Shown piece by piece: positions 1 through 6,782 of a DNA stretch of 17,531 bases. Within the stretch, counting starts at the first letter, position 1; every line of letters starts with the position of its first letter. Source of the DNA: an uncultured Massilia sp. (GTDB lineage Bacteria; Pseudomonadota; Gammaproteobacteria; Burkholderiales; Burkholderiaceae); NCBI GenBank assembly GCA_946886065.1, contig CAMPHU010000086.1, positions 1 to 17,531 on the forward strand, read 5' to 3'. The position numbers and the translations under genes are program-made. Below the pieces are notes generated by a model that was not told the DNA's origin, did no database searches, and worked only from the letters and a program-made list of their open reading frames with translations.

Positions 1-65
1 TGGATGCCGAAGGCAAGCCGCTCGATCTGGGGCTGAAGGGGTGGGATCACTTCACCACGCCCTGA
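1..65 (+). CDS. C-terminal end of an unidentified protein (5' end outside the window)
   Basis: The frame starting at base 3 is open from the window edge to a TGA at 63-65 and encodes about 20 residues ending in KGWDHFTTP. Its codons mostly end in G or C, as in the real genes here. A stop here followed by a palindromic element and then the 3' end of an opposing gene is a normal convergent junction. The fragment is too short to name a family, so I give no function. The other two + frames are less convincing: one has a TGA at 34-36, and the other runs through the palindromic element. Confidence 0.45.
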   Translation, partial: DAEGKPLDLGLKGWDHFTTP

Positions 66-91
66 GCCATTCCACGCCGCCTTCGCCTGCC

Positions 92-123
92 ACCGTCGTC
101 CCCGCGAAGGCGGGGATGACGGT
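92..123. repeat. Palindromic intergenic element, copy 1 (hairpin between convergent genes)
   Basis: Bases 92-105 pair with 110-123 (14 pairs, one of them a G-T wobble) around a GAAG loop. The 18-nt core at 99-116, TCCCCGCGAAGGCGGGGA, occurs again in reverse orientation at 15631-15648. The element sits between the 3' ends of the upstream + gene and the minus-strand signalling operon. It could end transcription from both sides, but neither flank has a T-run, so I treat it as a dispersed repeat rather than a canonical intrinsic terminator. Confidence 0.75.
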
Positions 124-142
124 TCGAAGTCCAACACTCAGG

Positions 143-2725
143 TCAACTGTCATCCCCTTCCCTCGGCACCTTCCGGTCATCGAACGGCCCATACGTCAGC
201 CAGTAATGGCGAAACGCATGCCGGACATTGTCCCTTAACTGCGCATCGTCCCACGGCTTCGTATAGAACCGGTAGATCGCCCCGCGGTTGATGGAATCGA
301 GCACCGTCTCCACCCCCGTGTACCCCGACAGGATGATGCGTATCGTGTCCGGATACATCTCCTTCACCTTGCTGAGGAACTCGGTCCCGCTCATCACCGG
401 CATGCGCTGGTCGCACAGGATCACCTGCACCCGGTACAGCGCCAGCAGCTCGAAGCCCTCGGTCGGCGTGGCCGCCGTCAGCACGCGGTAGCCGTCGCGC
501 CGGAACAGCCGGTGCAGCGCCGTCAGCACATTGACGTCGTCGTCCACCACCAGCAAGGTCTGGACCTTGTCCTCGGTGGCCGGCATCTTGTCCGGCTGGG
601 CGCGGTTGTCCAGCACCAGCTGGCCCAGTTCCGCTGCCGGCAGCGCGCGCGAGAAATGGAAGCCCTGGATCTCGTCGCAATGGTGGCGCCGCAGGTAGGC
701 CATCTGGGCGCGCGATTCCACGCCCTCGGCGATCACCTGCATGTGCAGGCTGTGCGCCATGCTGATGATGGCCAGCGCGATCGCCGCGTCGTCCGGGTTG
801 TTGATGATGTCGCGGACAAAGGCGATGTCGATCTTGAGCTTGTCGATCGGGAAGCGCTTCAGGTAGGCCAGGCTCGAATAGCCGGTGCCGAAGTCGTCGA
901 TCGCCACCCGGATGCCCAGCTGCTTGAGGCGCAGCAGCACGTCGGTGGTGTGCTCGGCATTGACCATCAGCGCGCTCTCGGTCAGCTCCAGCTCCAGCTG
1001 GTGCGCCTCCACGCCATGGCGCTCCAGCGCCGCGCGGACCGTGGCTTCCAGGTCGCCCTCGGCGAACTGGCGGCTCGACACGTTCACCGCCACCCGCACG
1101 TCGCGCACCTCCGCCTCGTTCCAGGCCGCCATCTGGCGGCAGGCCTCGTCGATGATCCATTCGCCGACCCGCACCACCAGCCCGGTCTCTTCCATCACCG
1201 GCACGAACTCGGCCGGGTACACCAGCCCGTAGCCCGGACGGTGCCAGCGCAGCAGCGCCTCCACGCCCGAGATGCGGCCGGTGTTCAGCTCCAGCTTGGG
1301 CTGGTAGTGCAGCACGAACTGGCCGTCTTCGAGCGCGCCGCGCAGCGCCAGCTCCAGGTCCAGGCGCGCCAGCACCTGCACGTTCATCCCTGCCGTGAAG
1401 AAGCGGTAGCCGTCGCGCCCCGCTTCCTTGGCCCGCACCATGGCGGCGTCGGCGTACTTGACCAGGGCGCCCGGGTCGCTGGTGTCGTCCGGGTACATGG
1501 CGATGCCGATGCTGGCCGTGAGCGCGGCCTGCTGGCCGTGCAGGTCGAAGGGCGCGCGCAGGGTCTCGCGGATGTCGTTGGCCACGTTCACCGCTTCCTG
1601 CTGGTCGCGCTGCATGGTCAGGATCAGCGCGAACTCGTCGCCGCCCAGGCGTCCCACCAGCTCGCGCATCTTCACGCTGCGCACCAGCCGGGTGCTGAAC
1701 TGGCGCAGCAGCTCGTCGCCCAGCGCGGTGCCGAGCGAATCGTTGATGACCTTGAAGCGGTCGAGCGTAATGCACAGCACCGCCACGCGCCAGCGCTTGT
1801 CCTTGGCCAGGTCGATCGCGGCGCCCAGGTTCTCGAAGAACAGGGGACGGTTGGGCAGGCCGGTCAGGGCGTCGTAGCTGGCCGCATGGCGCAGGCGCTC
1901 GGCCGCGTGCAGGCGCTCGCTGATGTCGCGCACCACCGCGATCAGGATGCGGCTGTGGCCCAGGTCCTGCAGCTTCCAGCTGATCTCGACCGGCACCGAA
2001 CCCTCGCCGCCGGCGCGCAGCAGCTCGGTCTCGACGATGTCCGTCTCCCTGGCCTCCCCTTCCTGGGCGCCGGTGTGCCCCATCAGGCGCTCGATCTGCG
2101 CGCGCGAAGCCAGCCCCAGCGCCACCGGGTCGATGCGCATCAGCGCGTCGCGCGAGAAGCCCAGCATGCGGCAGGCGCCATCCGACACGTCCACCGTCGC
2201 CATGCTGGCGGTGTCGATCAGGAAGATCGCGTCCGGCGTGGCGTCCATCGCGCCGCGGAAGCGCGCCAGCTCGGCGGTGCGCTCGCGCACCTCGCGCTCG
2301 AGCTGGGCGCCGTAGTCGCGCGATTCGCGGTGCAGCAGGCGCACTTCCAGCAGGTTGCGGATGCGGGTCATCACCTCGACCGTATCGAAAGGCTTGCCGA
2401 TGAAGTCGCGCGCCCCGGCCTCCAGCGCGGCCAGCTTCTTGTCCGGCTCGGCCGTCACCACCAGCACCGGCAGCCAGGAGTCGCTCTCGAGCGGCTTGAG
2501 CGCTTCCATCACGTCGAAGCCGTCCATGCCGGGCATGTGCAGGTCCAGGATGATCAGGTCGAAGCGGTGCTTCAGGTGCAGCGACACCACCTGGCGCGGG
2601 TCGTTGGTGCTGAACACATTCTCGTAGCCGGTGGTCTTGAGCAGGTACTCGAGCAGCTGCACGTTCACAGGCTCGTCGTCGACGACGAGGATGCGCGCGC
2701 GCCGGATGTCGGACAGGGAAATCAT
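143..2725 (-). CDS. Response regulator with REC-PAS-GGDEF-EAL-REC architecture, probable c-di-GMP phosphodiesterase
   Basis: An 860-residue cytoplasmic protein of c-di-GMP signalling. In order: receiver 1 (about 10-125; acidic pair DDE, phospho-acceptor D61 in LDLHMPGMDG, K111), a short coiled linker, PAS (about 150-275), GGDEF (about 280-445, motif RLGGDEF at 361-365), EAL (about 455-705), and receiver 2 (about 720-840; D772 in CDQRMP, K823). The EAL domain keeps E489, N548, E580, the DD pair in DDFGTG at 610-611, K631, E667 and Q687, so hydrolysis of c-di-GMP is likely. The GGDEF domain has T320 where cyclases carry the first metal-binding Asp of the DLDxFK motif, and KxxE (352-355) in place of the RxxD inhibitory site, so cyclase activity is doubtful. 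The ATG at 2725 is preferred over a TTG one codon earlier: it overlaps the upstream kinase stop by one base (TGATG) and follows AGGAAGG, indicating translational coupling. Confidence 0.93.
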   Translation of the reverse strand: MISLSDIRRARILVVDDEPVNVQLLEYLLKTTGYENVFSTNDPRQVVSLHLKHRFDLIILDLHMPGMDGFDVMEALKPLESDSWLPVLVVTAEPDKKLAALEAGARDFIGKPFDTVEVMTRIRNLLEVRLLHRESRDYGAQLEREVRERTAELARFRGAMDATPDAIFLIDTASMATVDVSDGACRMLGFSRDALMRIDPVALGLASRAQIERLMGHTGAQEGEARETDIVETELLRAGGEGSVPVEISWKLQDLGHSRILIAVVRDISERLHAAERLRHAASYDALTGLPNRPLFFENLGAAIDLAKDKRWRVAVLCITLDRFKVINDSLGTALGDELLRQFSTRLVRSVKMRELVGRLGGDEFALILTMQRDQQEAVNVANDIRETLRAPFDLHGQQAALTASIGIAMYPDDTSDPGALVKYADAAMVRAKEAGRDGYRFFTAGMNVQVLARLDLELALRGALEDGQFVLHYQPKLELNTGRISGVEALLRWHRPGYGLVYPAEFVPVMEETGLVVRVGEWIIDEACRQMAAWNEAEVRDVRVAVNVSSRQFAEGDLEATVRAALERHGVEAHQLELELTESALMVNAEHTTDVLLRLKQLGIRVAIDDFGTGYSSLAYLKRFPIDKLKIDIAFVRDIINNPDDAAIALAIISMAHSLHMQVIAEGVESRAQMAYLRRHHCDEIQGFHFSRALPAAELGQLVLDNRAQPDKMPATEDKVQTLLVVDDDVNVLTALHRLFRRDGYRVLTAATPTEGFELLALYRVQVILCDQRMPVMSGTEFLSKVKEMYPDTIRIILSGYTGVETVLDSINRGAIYRFYTKPWDDAQLRDNVRHAFRHYWLTYGPFDDRKVPREGDDS

Positions 2726-4755
2726 CAAGCTTCCTTCCTATCGGCCTGGGCCCCGCGTCCATGCAGGTGCGCCAGCGTACTGTCGATCGCTTCGGTGAAC
2801 TTGTCGATGTCGATCGGCTTGGTCAGGTAACGGTGGAAGCCCGCCGCGCGCCCGCGCTCGATATCGCGCGGCATGGCGTTGGCGGTGAGGGCGATCACGG
2901 GGATCGCCGCGGTTTCGGGATCGGTGCGCAGCTGGCGCAGCACTTCGATCCCGCTCATCCCGGGCAGGTTCAGGTCCATCAGGATCACTTCGGGGCGGTG
3001 CGCGCGCGCCAGCTGCAGGCCGAGGTGGCCGTCGGGCGCGGACAGCAGGCGCAGGTCGGCGCGGAAGCGCACGATTTCTTCGATCAGCCGGAGATTGGCC
3101 GGATTGTCCTCGACGTAGAGCAGCAGGTGCGGCTCGCCCTCGACCGGCGCGGGAGCCGCCGCCGCATGCGCTTCCTGGACGCCCTCCGGCAGGGCCGAGG
3201 CCAGCGGCGCGGTGGACGCCAGCTCGATCCAGAACACGCTGCCCACGCCGGGGCTGCTGCTGACGCCGATCTGGCCGCCCATCAGCTCGACCAGGCGCTT
3301 GGTGACCACCAGGCCGATGCCGGTGCCTTCCTGGGCGCCGCCCTCCTGGCCCAGGCGGTTGAAGGGCTGGAACAGGCTCGCCACCTGCTCGGCCGAGAGG
3401 CCCTGGCCGGTGTCCTGCACCGACAGGCGCAGGCGGCTTGGCGCGGTCTGCTCGCAAGTCACCACCACCGCGCCCGATTCGCGGTTGTACTTGACCGCGT
3501 TCGACAGCAGGTTGAGCATCACCTGCTTCAGGCGCGTGCGGTCGGCCAGCACCACGGCGCCGGCCACGTCCGGGAACAGCACCCGCACGCCGCGGCTGGC
3601 GGCGATCGGCTCGACCATGGTGCGGCATTCGAGCAGGGTGTCGCTCAGCGCCACGGGCTCCATCGACAGGGTCACGGTGCCCGACTCCACCTTGGCCAGG
3701 TCGAGGATCTCGTTGATCAGGGTCAGCAGGTGACGGCCGGACTTGAGGATGTGGTTGGCGAACTCCTTCTTCTGCTCCAGGGTGGACGGCAGGGTGTCCG
3801 AGGTGAGGATCTGGGCGAAGCCGAGGATGGCGTTGAGCGGGGTGCGCAGCTCGTGGCTCATGGACGAGAGGAAGGCCGACTTGGCCTGGTTGGCGTTGCG
3901 CGCCTCCTCGATCGCGTTGGCCAGCTCGGCGTTGGCCAGCGCCAGCTGCATGGTGCGCTCGTCGACGTGCTGCTCGAGCTGCTCGTTCAGGCGCATCACT
4001 TCCTGCTGGGCGCGGTTGCGTTCCTGGGCCTCGCGCACGATGGCGCTGTTGGAGTCCTCCAGCTCGCGGGTGCGCTGCTCGATCTCGGTCAGCATGGCGT
4101 TGAAGGAGTCGGCCAGCTCGCCCGCCTCGTCGTCGCTGTTGCGCGGCGCGCGGCGCGAGTAGTCGCGCGTGGCCACCACCTCGCGCGCGATGCCGGTGAT
4201 CGCCGTCAGGGGCGCGGTCAGGCGCTTCCCAAGGCGCCACATCAGCAGCCAGGCGACGCCCATGGCCAGCAGGGTGACGCCGACGCCGATCGCCAGGTAG
4301 TCGACGAAGCGCTGGACCAGGCCGCTTTCGGCGCGCAGCACCACGGTGCCGAGCGTCTCGCCGTTCTCGACGATGCGCTGCCGGATCACCAGCTCGCCTT
4401 CGCTCCTGACGGCCGCATCGTCCAGGCGCTGGGGCACCGGGCGGCCCTCCCCGGCCGCGGCATAGGAGGCGAACAGCTCGCCGCCGGCGTCGTAGATGGC
4501 GGCGGCGCGCACCAGGGGACGGGTGCGCAGCAGGGCCAGGTTCTCGTTGGCCAGGCGCGGGTCGTCGAAGGTCAGCGCGGCCGAGCTCATGTGGCCGACC
4601 AGTTCGGCCTGGGTGGTCAGGTCGTTGACCAGCGCGCGGTGGTAGCTGCGCAGGTCGTAGCCGATCACGATCGCGATCGAGACCAGCAGCGCGGCGAAGG
4701 TGGTCGCCATCACCGCCGTGGCCAGCTTCTTCCGGATCGAATGCTGGCGGCTCAT
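2725..4755 (-). CDS. Membrane hybrid sensor histidine kinase (CHASE8-like sensor, HAMP, HisKA, HATPase, REC)
   Basis: A 676-residue inner-membrane kinase that should sense an external or periplasmic signal and pass phosphate to its own receiver and probably to the downstream REC proteins. A first membrane helix (about 12-34) is followed by a periplasmic region of about 120 residues resembling CHASE8 (AALTFDDPRLANENLALL). Then come a second helix (about 154-174), HAMP (about 175-228), a coiled coil (about 228-295), HisKA with H301 in MSHELRTPLN, HATPase with the N-box (LNLLSNAVKYN) and G-boxes (DTGQGLS, GTGIGL), and a C-terminal receiver with D594 in LMDLNLPGMSG and the KP motif. An in-frame ATG lies 12 codons upstream, but the ATG at 4755 is chosen because GGAG lies 6 bases before it and the N-terminus MSRQHSIRKKLA leads directly into the helix. 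Its stop overlaps the start of the c-di-GMP gene, so the two form one operon. Confidence 0.94.
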   Translation of the reverse strand: MSRQHSIRKKLATAVMATTFAALLVSIAIVIGYDLRSYHRALVNDLTTQAELVGHMSSAALTFDDPRLANENLALLRTRPLVRAAAIYDAGGELFASYAAAGEGRPVPQRLDDAAVRSEGELVIRQRIVENGETLGTVVLRAESGLVQRFVDYLAIGVGVTLLAMGVAWLLMWRLGKRLTAPLTAITGIAREVVATRDYSRRAPRNSDDEAGELADSFNAMLTEIEQRTRELEDSNSAIVREAQERNRAQQEVMRLNEQLEQHVDERTMQLALANAELANAIEEARNANQAKSAFLSSMSHELRTPLNAILGFAQILTSDTLPSTLEQKKEFANHILKSGRHLLTLINEILDLAKVESGTVTLSMEPVALSDTLLECRTMVEPIAASRGVRVLFPDVAGAVVLADRTRLKQVMLNLLSNAVKYNRESGAVVVTCEQTAPSRLRLSVQDTGQGLSAEQVASLFQPFNRLGQEGGAQEGTGIGLVVTKRLVELMGGQIGVSSSPGVGSVFWIELASTAPLASALPEGVQEAHAAAAPAPVEGEPHLLLYVEDNPANLRLIEEIVRFRADLRLLSAPDGHLGLQLARAHRPEVILMDLNLPGMSGIEVLRQLRTDPETAAIPVIALTANAMPRDIERGRAAGFHRYLTKPIDIDKFTEAIDSTLAHLHGRGAQADRKEA

Positions 4756-5058
4756 GCCTGCTCCACGGCTGGTACGGGCGTGCGCACGCAAGCCGGACGG
4801 ACAGCCGGCGCAGGCGCGGACCGCGACGGGACAGCGACAGAGGTGTTCACGGCCGTGGCGGCCCGGCTTGGCTTCGCGCGTTCAAGGCGTGCGGCATTCT
4901 CAGGTCCTACTAAAACAGGGAAATCTCGGGAACAGGCTTGCCTGCCAGAGGCGCGCCCAGCAGGCGTCCAGCATAGCAGTTCGGAAGTGCGTCATGTCGC
5001 ACGGAACATTTTTGGCGGCGGCGGACGCTGCTGCACGGTCAGCGGCTCTTCTGTGTAT

Positions 5059-5080
5059 GAACAGCAAATTTTGCCTGTTC
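5059..5080. promoter_or_regulatory. Near-palindrome GAACAG-N10-CTGTTC, candidate operator
   Basis: Six-base arms GAACAG and CTGTTC pair perfectly and the AT-rich centre (AAATTTT) adds two more pairs, giving an 8-of-11 symmetric site. It ends 5 bases before the predicted -35 of the pncC promoter, in a locally AT-rich patch, which fits an activator or repressor site. It is not an E. coli type LexA box: the half-site order is ACAG...CTGT rather than CTGT...ACAG. The regulator is unknown. Confidence 0.35.
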
Positions 5081-5084
5081 CGCC

Positions 5085-5114
5085 ATGCCATGACGGCCTG
5101 CGGCGCGCTAGAAT
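5085..5114 (+). promoter_or_regulatory. Candidate sigma70 promoter for pncC
   Basis: ATGCCA (4 of 6 matches to TTGACA) and TAGAAT at 5109-5114 (5 of 6 matches to TATAAT) are separated by 18 bases. They lie about 80 bases upstream of the GTG start, leaving a GC-rich leader that ends in the ribosome site. Call made by eye. Confidence 0.45.
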
Positions 5115-5195
5115 GGATTCCAGGCCGACGACCCCGTCCGCCGCGCCGGGGCGCCGCCGCCGGACCGCCCCGGCAAGAAACGAAAGGAGACGCAC

Positions 5196-5678
5196 GTGAC
5201 GAACGAACTCATCGATCTTGCCACCCAGGTTGGGCGGGCCCTGGAGGCCAAACGGCTGCTGCTGGTCACCGCCGAGTCGTGCACCGGCGGCGGAGTCTCG
5301 CAGGCCATCACCGAAGTCGCCGGCTCGACCGGCTGGTTCGAGTGCGGCTTCGTGACCTATTCGAACGCGTCCAAGACCGAATTGCTGGACGTGCCGGCGG
5401 CGATGATCGCCCAGTTCGGCTCGGTCAGCGAGGAAGTCGCGGGCAAGATGGCCGAGGGCGCGCTGGCCAACAGCAATGCCGACGTGGCCGTCTCCACCAC
5501 CGGCATCGCCGGCCCCACCGGCGCGGTGCCGGGCAAGCCGGTCGGCACGGTCTGCTTCGGCTGGTCGCGCGGCGACACCACCTACACCGAGCGCCTGGTG
5601 TTCCCGGGCGACCGCCACGCGGTGCGCGAGCAGACCGTCGCGCACGCACTCCGGGGGCTGCTGCGCTTCATCGAATAA
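5196..5678 (+). CDS. pncC: Nicotinamide-nucleotide amidohydrolase (PncC / CinA C-terminal domain family)
   Basis: A 160-residue cytoplasmic enzyme that hydrolyses NMN to nicotinate mononucleotide and ammonia in pyridine nucleotide salvage. It matches the single-domain CinA_C family over its full length, with AESCTGGG (26-33, presumed nucleophile S28), TYSN (54-57), STTGIAGPTGA (100-110) and GKPVGTV (113-119). There is no N-terminal molybdopterin-binding-like domain, so this is the short stand-alone form, as in E. coli PncC. The start is GTG, supported by AAGGAG 6 bases upstream and by the family's usual N-terminus (LATQVGRALEAKRLLLVTAESCTGG region). The phosphoesterase gene starts 10 bases after its stop and is probably cotranscribed; I see no functional link between them. 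Confidence 0.93.
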   Translation: MTNELIDLATQVGRALEAKRLLLVTAESCTGGGVSQAITEVAGSTGWFECGFVTYSNASKTELLDVPAAMIAQFGSVSEEVAGKMAEGALANSNADVAVSTTGIAGPTGAVPGKPVGTVCFGWSRGDTTYTERLVFPGDRHAVREQTVAHALRGLLRFIE

Positions 5679-5688
5679 GGCGCGCCGG

Positions 5689-6621
5689 ATGCCAGGCAGC
5701 TTGCGCCATACCCTCCTCGCCACGCTGGCCGCCATGCCGCTGACGGCGGTCGCCGGCCCGGCGTCGCCGTCCGCGCCGGATCATACCGGGGCTTACAACG
5801 GGGCTTATACCATCTATGCGGCGGGCGACATCGCCCGCTGTGCCCATCCCGATCCGCAGTGGTCGGGCGCGGCCGCCACCGCCACGCTGGTGGAACAGCG
5901 GCTGGCCGGCGATCCTGACGCCGCCGTATTGACACTGGGCGACCATACCTACCCGAACGGCGCGGCGCGCGAATTCGCCGACTGCTACGCGCCGACCTGG
6001 GGCCGCTTCCGCGAGCGCACCTGGCCCACGCCCGGCAACCACGAATACCACACCGACAACGGATCGCCCTATTTCGCCTATTTCGGGGAGCGCGCCGGGC
6101 GCGGCTATTACAGCCTGCGGCTGGGCAGCTGGCTGGTGATCTCGCTCAACAGCAATCTCACGGGCGGCGAACATGCCGCCCAGCTGGAGTGGCTGCGCGT
6201 GGAACTGGGACGCGCGCCCGGGCGCTGCACGCTGGCGTTCTGGCACCATCCGGCGTACTCCTCGGGCGGGCACCGCCAAAAGGGAAAACTGCAGGATGCA
6301 TGGCAGATCCTGTTCGACGCCGGGGCCGAGCTCGTCCTGTCCGGCCACGACCACGATTACGAGCGCTTCGCGCCGCAGGATGCGCAAGGGCGGCTGGACC
6401 GGGCGCGCGGAATCCGCCAGTTCGTGGTCGGCACGGGGGGCGCGTATGCGACGCCCTTCCTGCAGTTCCCGGCCAACAGCGAAGTGCGCGAGGCGAGTTT
6501 CGACGGGGTGCTGCAGCTTCGGCTGCTCGACGGGGCGTACGAGTGGGAATTCCTGCCCGCGGCGCCGGACAAGGTGCCGGCCGGGGCGGTAATGGACCGT
6601 GGGCGGACGGAATGCCACTGA
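5689..6621 (+). CDS. Exported metallophosphoesterase, purple acid phosphatase-like
   Basis: A 310-residue calcineurin-type metallophosphoesterase that should hydrolyse phosphomonoesters or diesters outside the cytoplasm using two metal ions; the substrate cannot be told. The five metal-binding blocks are present in order: GDIARC (46-51), LGDHTYPNG (83-91), GNHEY (116-120), HHPAYSSGGH (186-195) and GHDHDYER (219-226). The GDHxY and HDYER versions resemble purple acid phosphatases. The N-terminus MPGSLRHTLLATLAAMPLTAVAG looks like a signal peptide with a possible AVA|G cleavage site. The frame is open further upstream, but that part overlaps pncC. The ATG at 5689, with TAAGG about 8 bases before it, gives the signal peptide and a normal family length. 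A 14-bp hairpin lies after the stop. Confidence 0.85.
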   Translation: MPGSLRHTLLATLAAMPLTAVAGPASPSAPDHTGAYNGAYTIYAAGDIARCAHPDPQWSGAAATATLVEQRLAGDPDAAVLTLGDHTYPNGAAREFADCYAPTWGRFRERTWPTPGNHEYHTDNGSPYFAYFGERAGRGYYSLRLGSWLVISLNSNLTGGEHAAQLEWLRVELGRAPGRCTLAFWHHPAYSSGGHRQKGKLQDAWQILFDAGAELVLSGHDHDYERFAPQDAQGRLDRARGIRQFVVGTGGAYATPFLQFPANSEVREASFDGVLQLRLLDGAYEWEFLPAAPDKVPAGAVMDRGRTECH

Positions 6622-6645
6622 CCATCCGCCCTTGGCCCCCGCCCA

Positions 6646-6676
6646 CCGTCGTACGCGCCACTGGCGCCTACGACGG
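6646..6676 (+). terminator. Hairpin after the metallophosphoesterase gene, possible terminator
   Basis: Bases 6646-6659 pair with 6663-6676 (13 of 14 pairs) around a 3-base loop, 25 bases after the stop codon. The following bases CTTGATCGTTG are only weakly T-rich, so it may need Rho or may only protect the 3' end. A second, weaker pairing (6601-6607 with 6625-6631) overlaps the stop codon. Confidence 0.45.
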
Positions 6677-6782
6677 CTTGATCGTTGCATCCTAGTCAAG
6701 TGCCACGAACTCCTTCCCCTCGAATCCAACGACCGCGTCCTTTTCATTTATCATGGCGGCCCCGCGCCGCACGGAGAGCAGC

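Larger units (their letters stand above)
4756..5195. other. 440-bp divergent intergenic region between the kinase operon and pncC
   Basis: I find no convincing protein-coding gene here. Small open frames exist, but they have no recognisable product and no good ribosome site. The right part carries a near-palindrome (5059-5080), a sigma70-like promoter (5085-5114) and the pncC ribosome site AAGGAG at 5184-5189. The left part should contain the kinase promoter. On the minus strand the best -10 I see is TATGCT near 4972-4977, with no good -35, so I do not annotate it. Confidence 0.5.

Noticed and set aside
2726..2728. TTG start one codon upstream for the REC-PAS-GGDEF-EAL-REC gene
   Set aside because: The ATG at 2725 overlaps the kinase stop in the usual TGATG coupling arrangement and has proper spacing from AGGAAGG.
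4770..4830. Possible c-di-GMP riboswitch upstream of the c-di-GMP operon, suggested by GCACGCAAGCC
   Set aside because: It is on the wrong strand for the operon and lacks the paired helices and conserved bases of GEMM riboswitches.
5051..5064. CTGT-N6-ACAG as a LexA (SOS) box before pncC
   Set aside because: The known proteobacterial box needs 8 bases between the half-sites; here there are 6.
4900..5091. 63-codon minus-strand open frame in the divergent spacer
   Set aside because: No ribosome site, no recognisable sequence, and composition typical of a chance frame.
512..5199. Long + strand open frames (772 and 812 codons) opposite the signalling operon
   Set aside because: They are antisense shadows caused by strong G/C bias at third codon positions; their products are His/Gln/Arg-rich low-complexity strings with no domain, while the minus-strand frames encode clear receiver, kinase, GGDEF and EAL domains.
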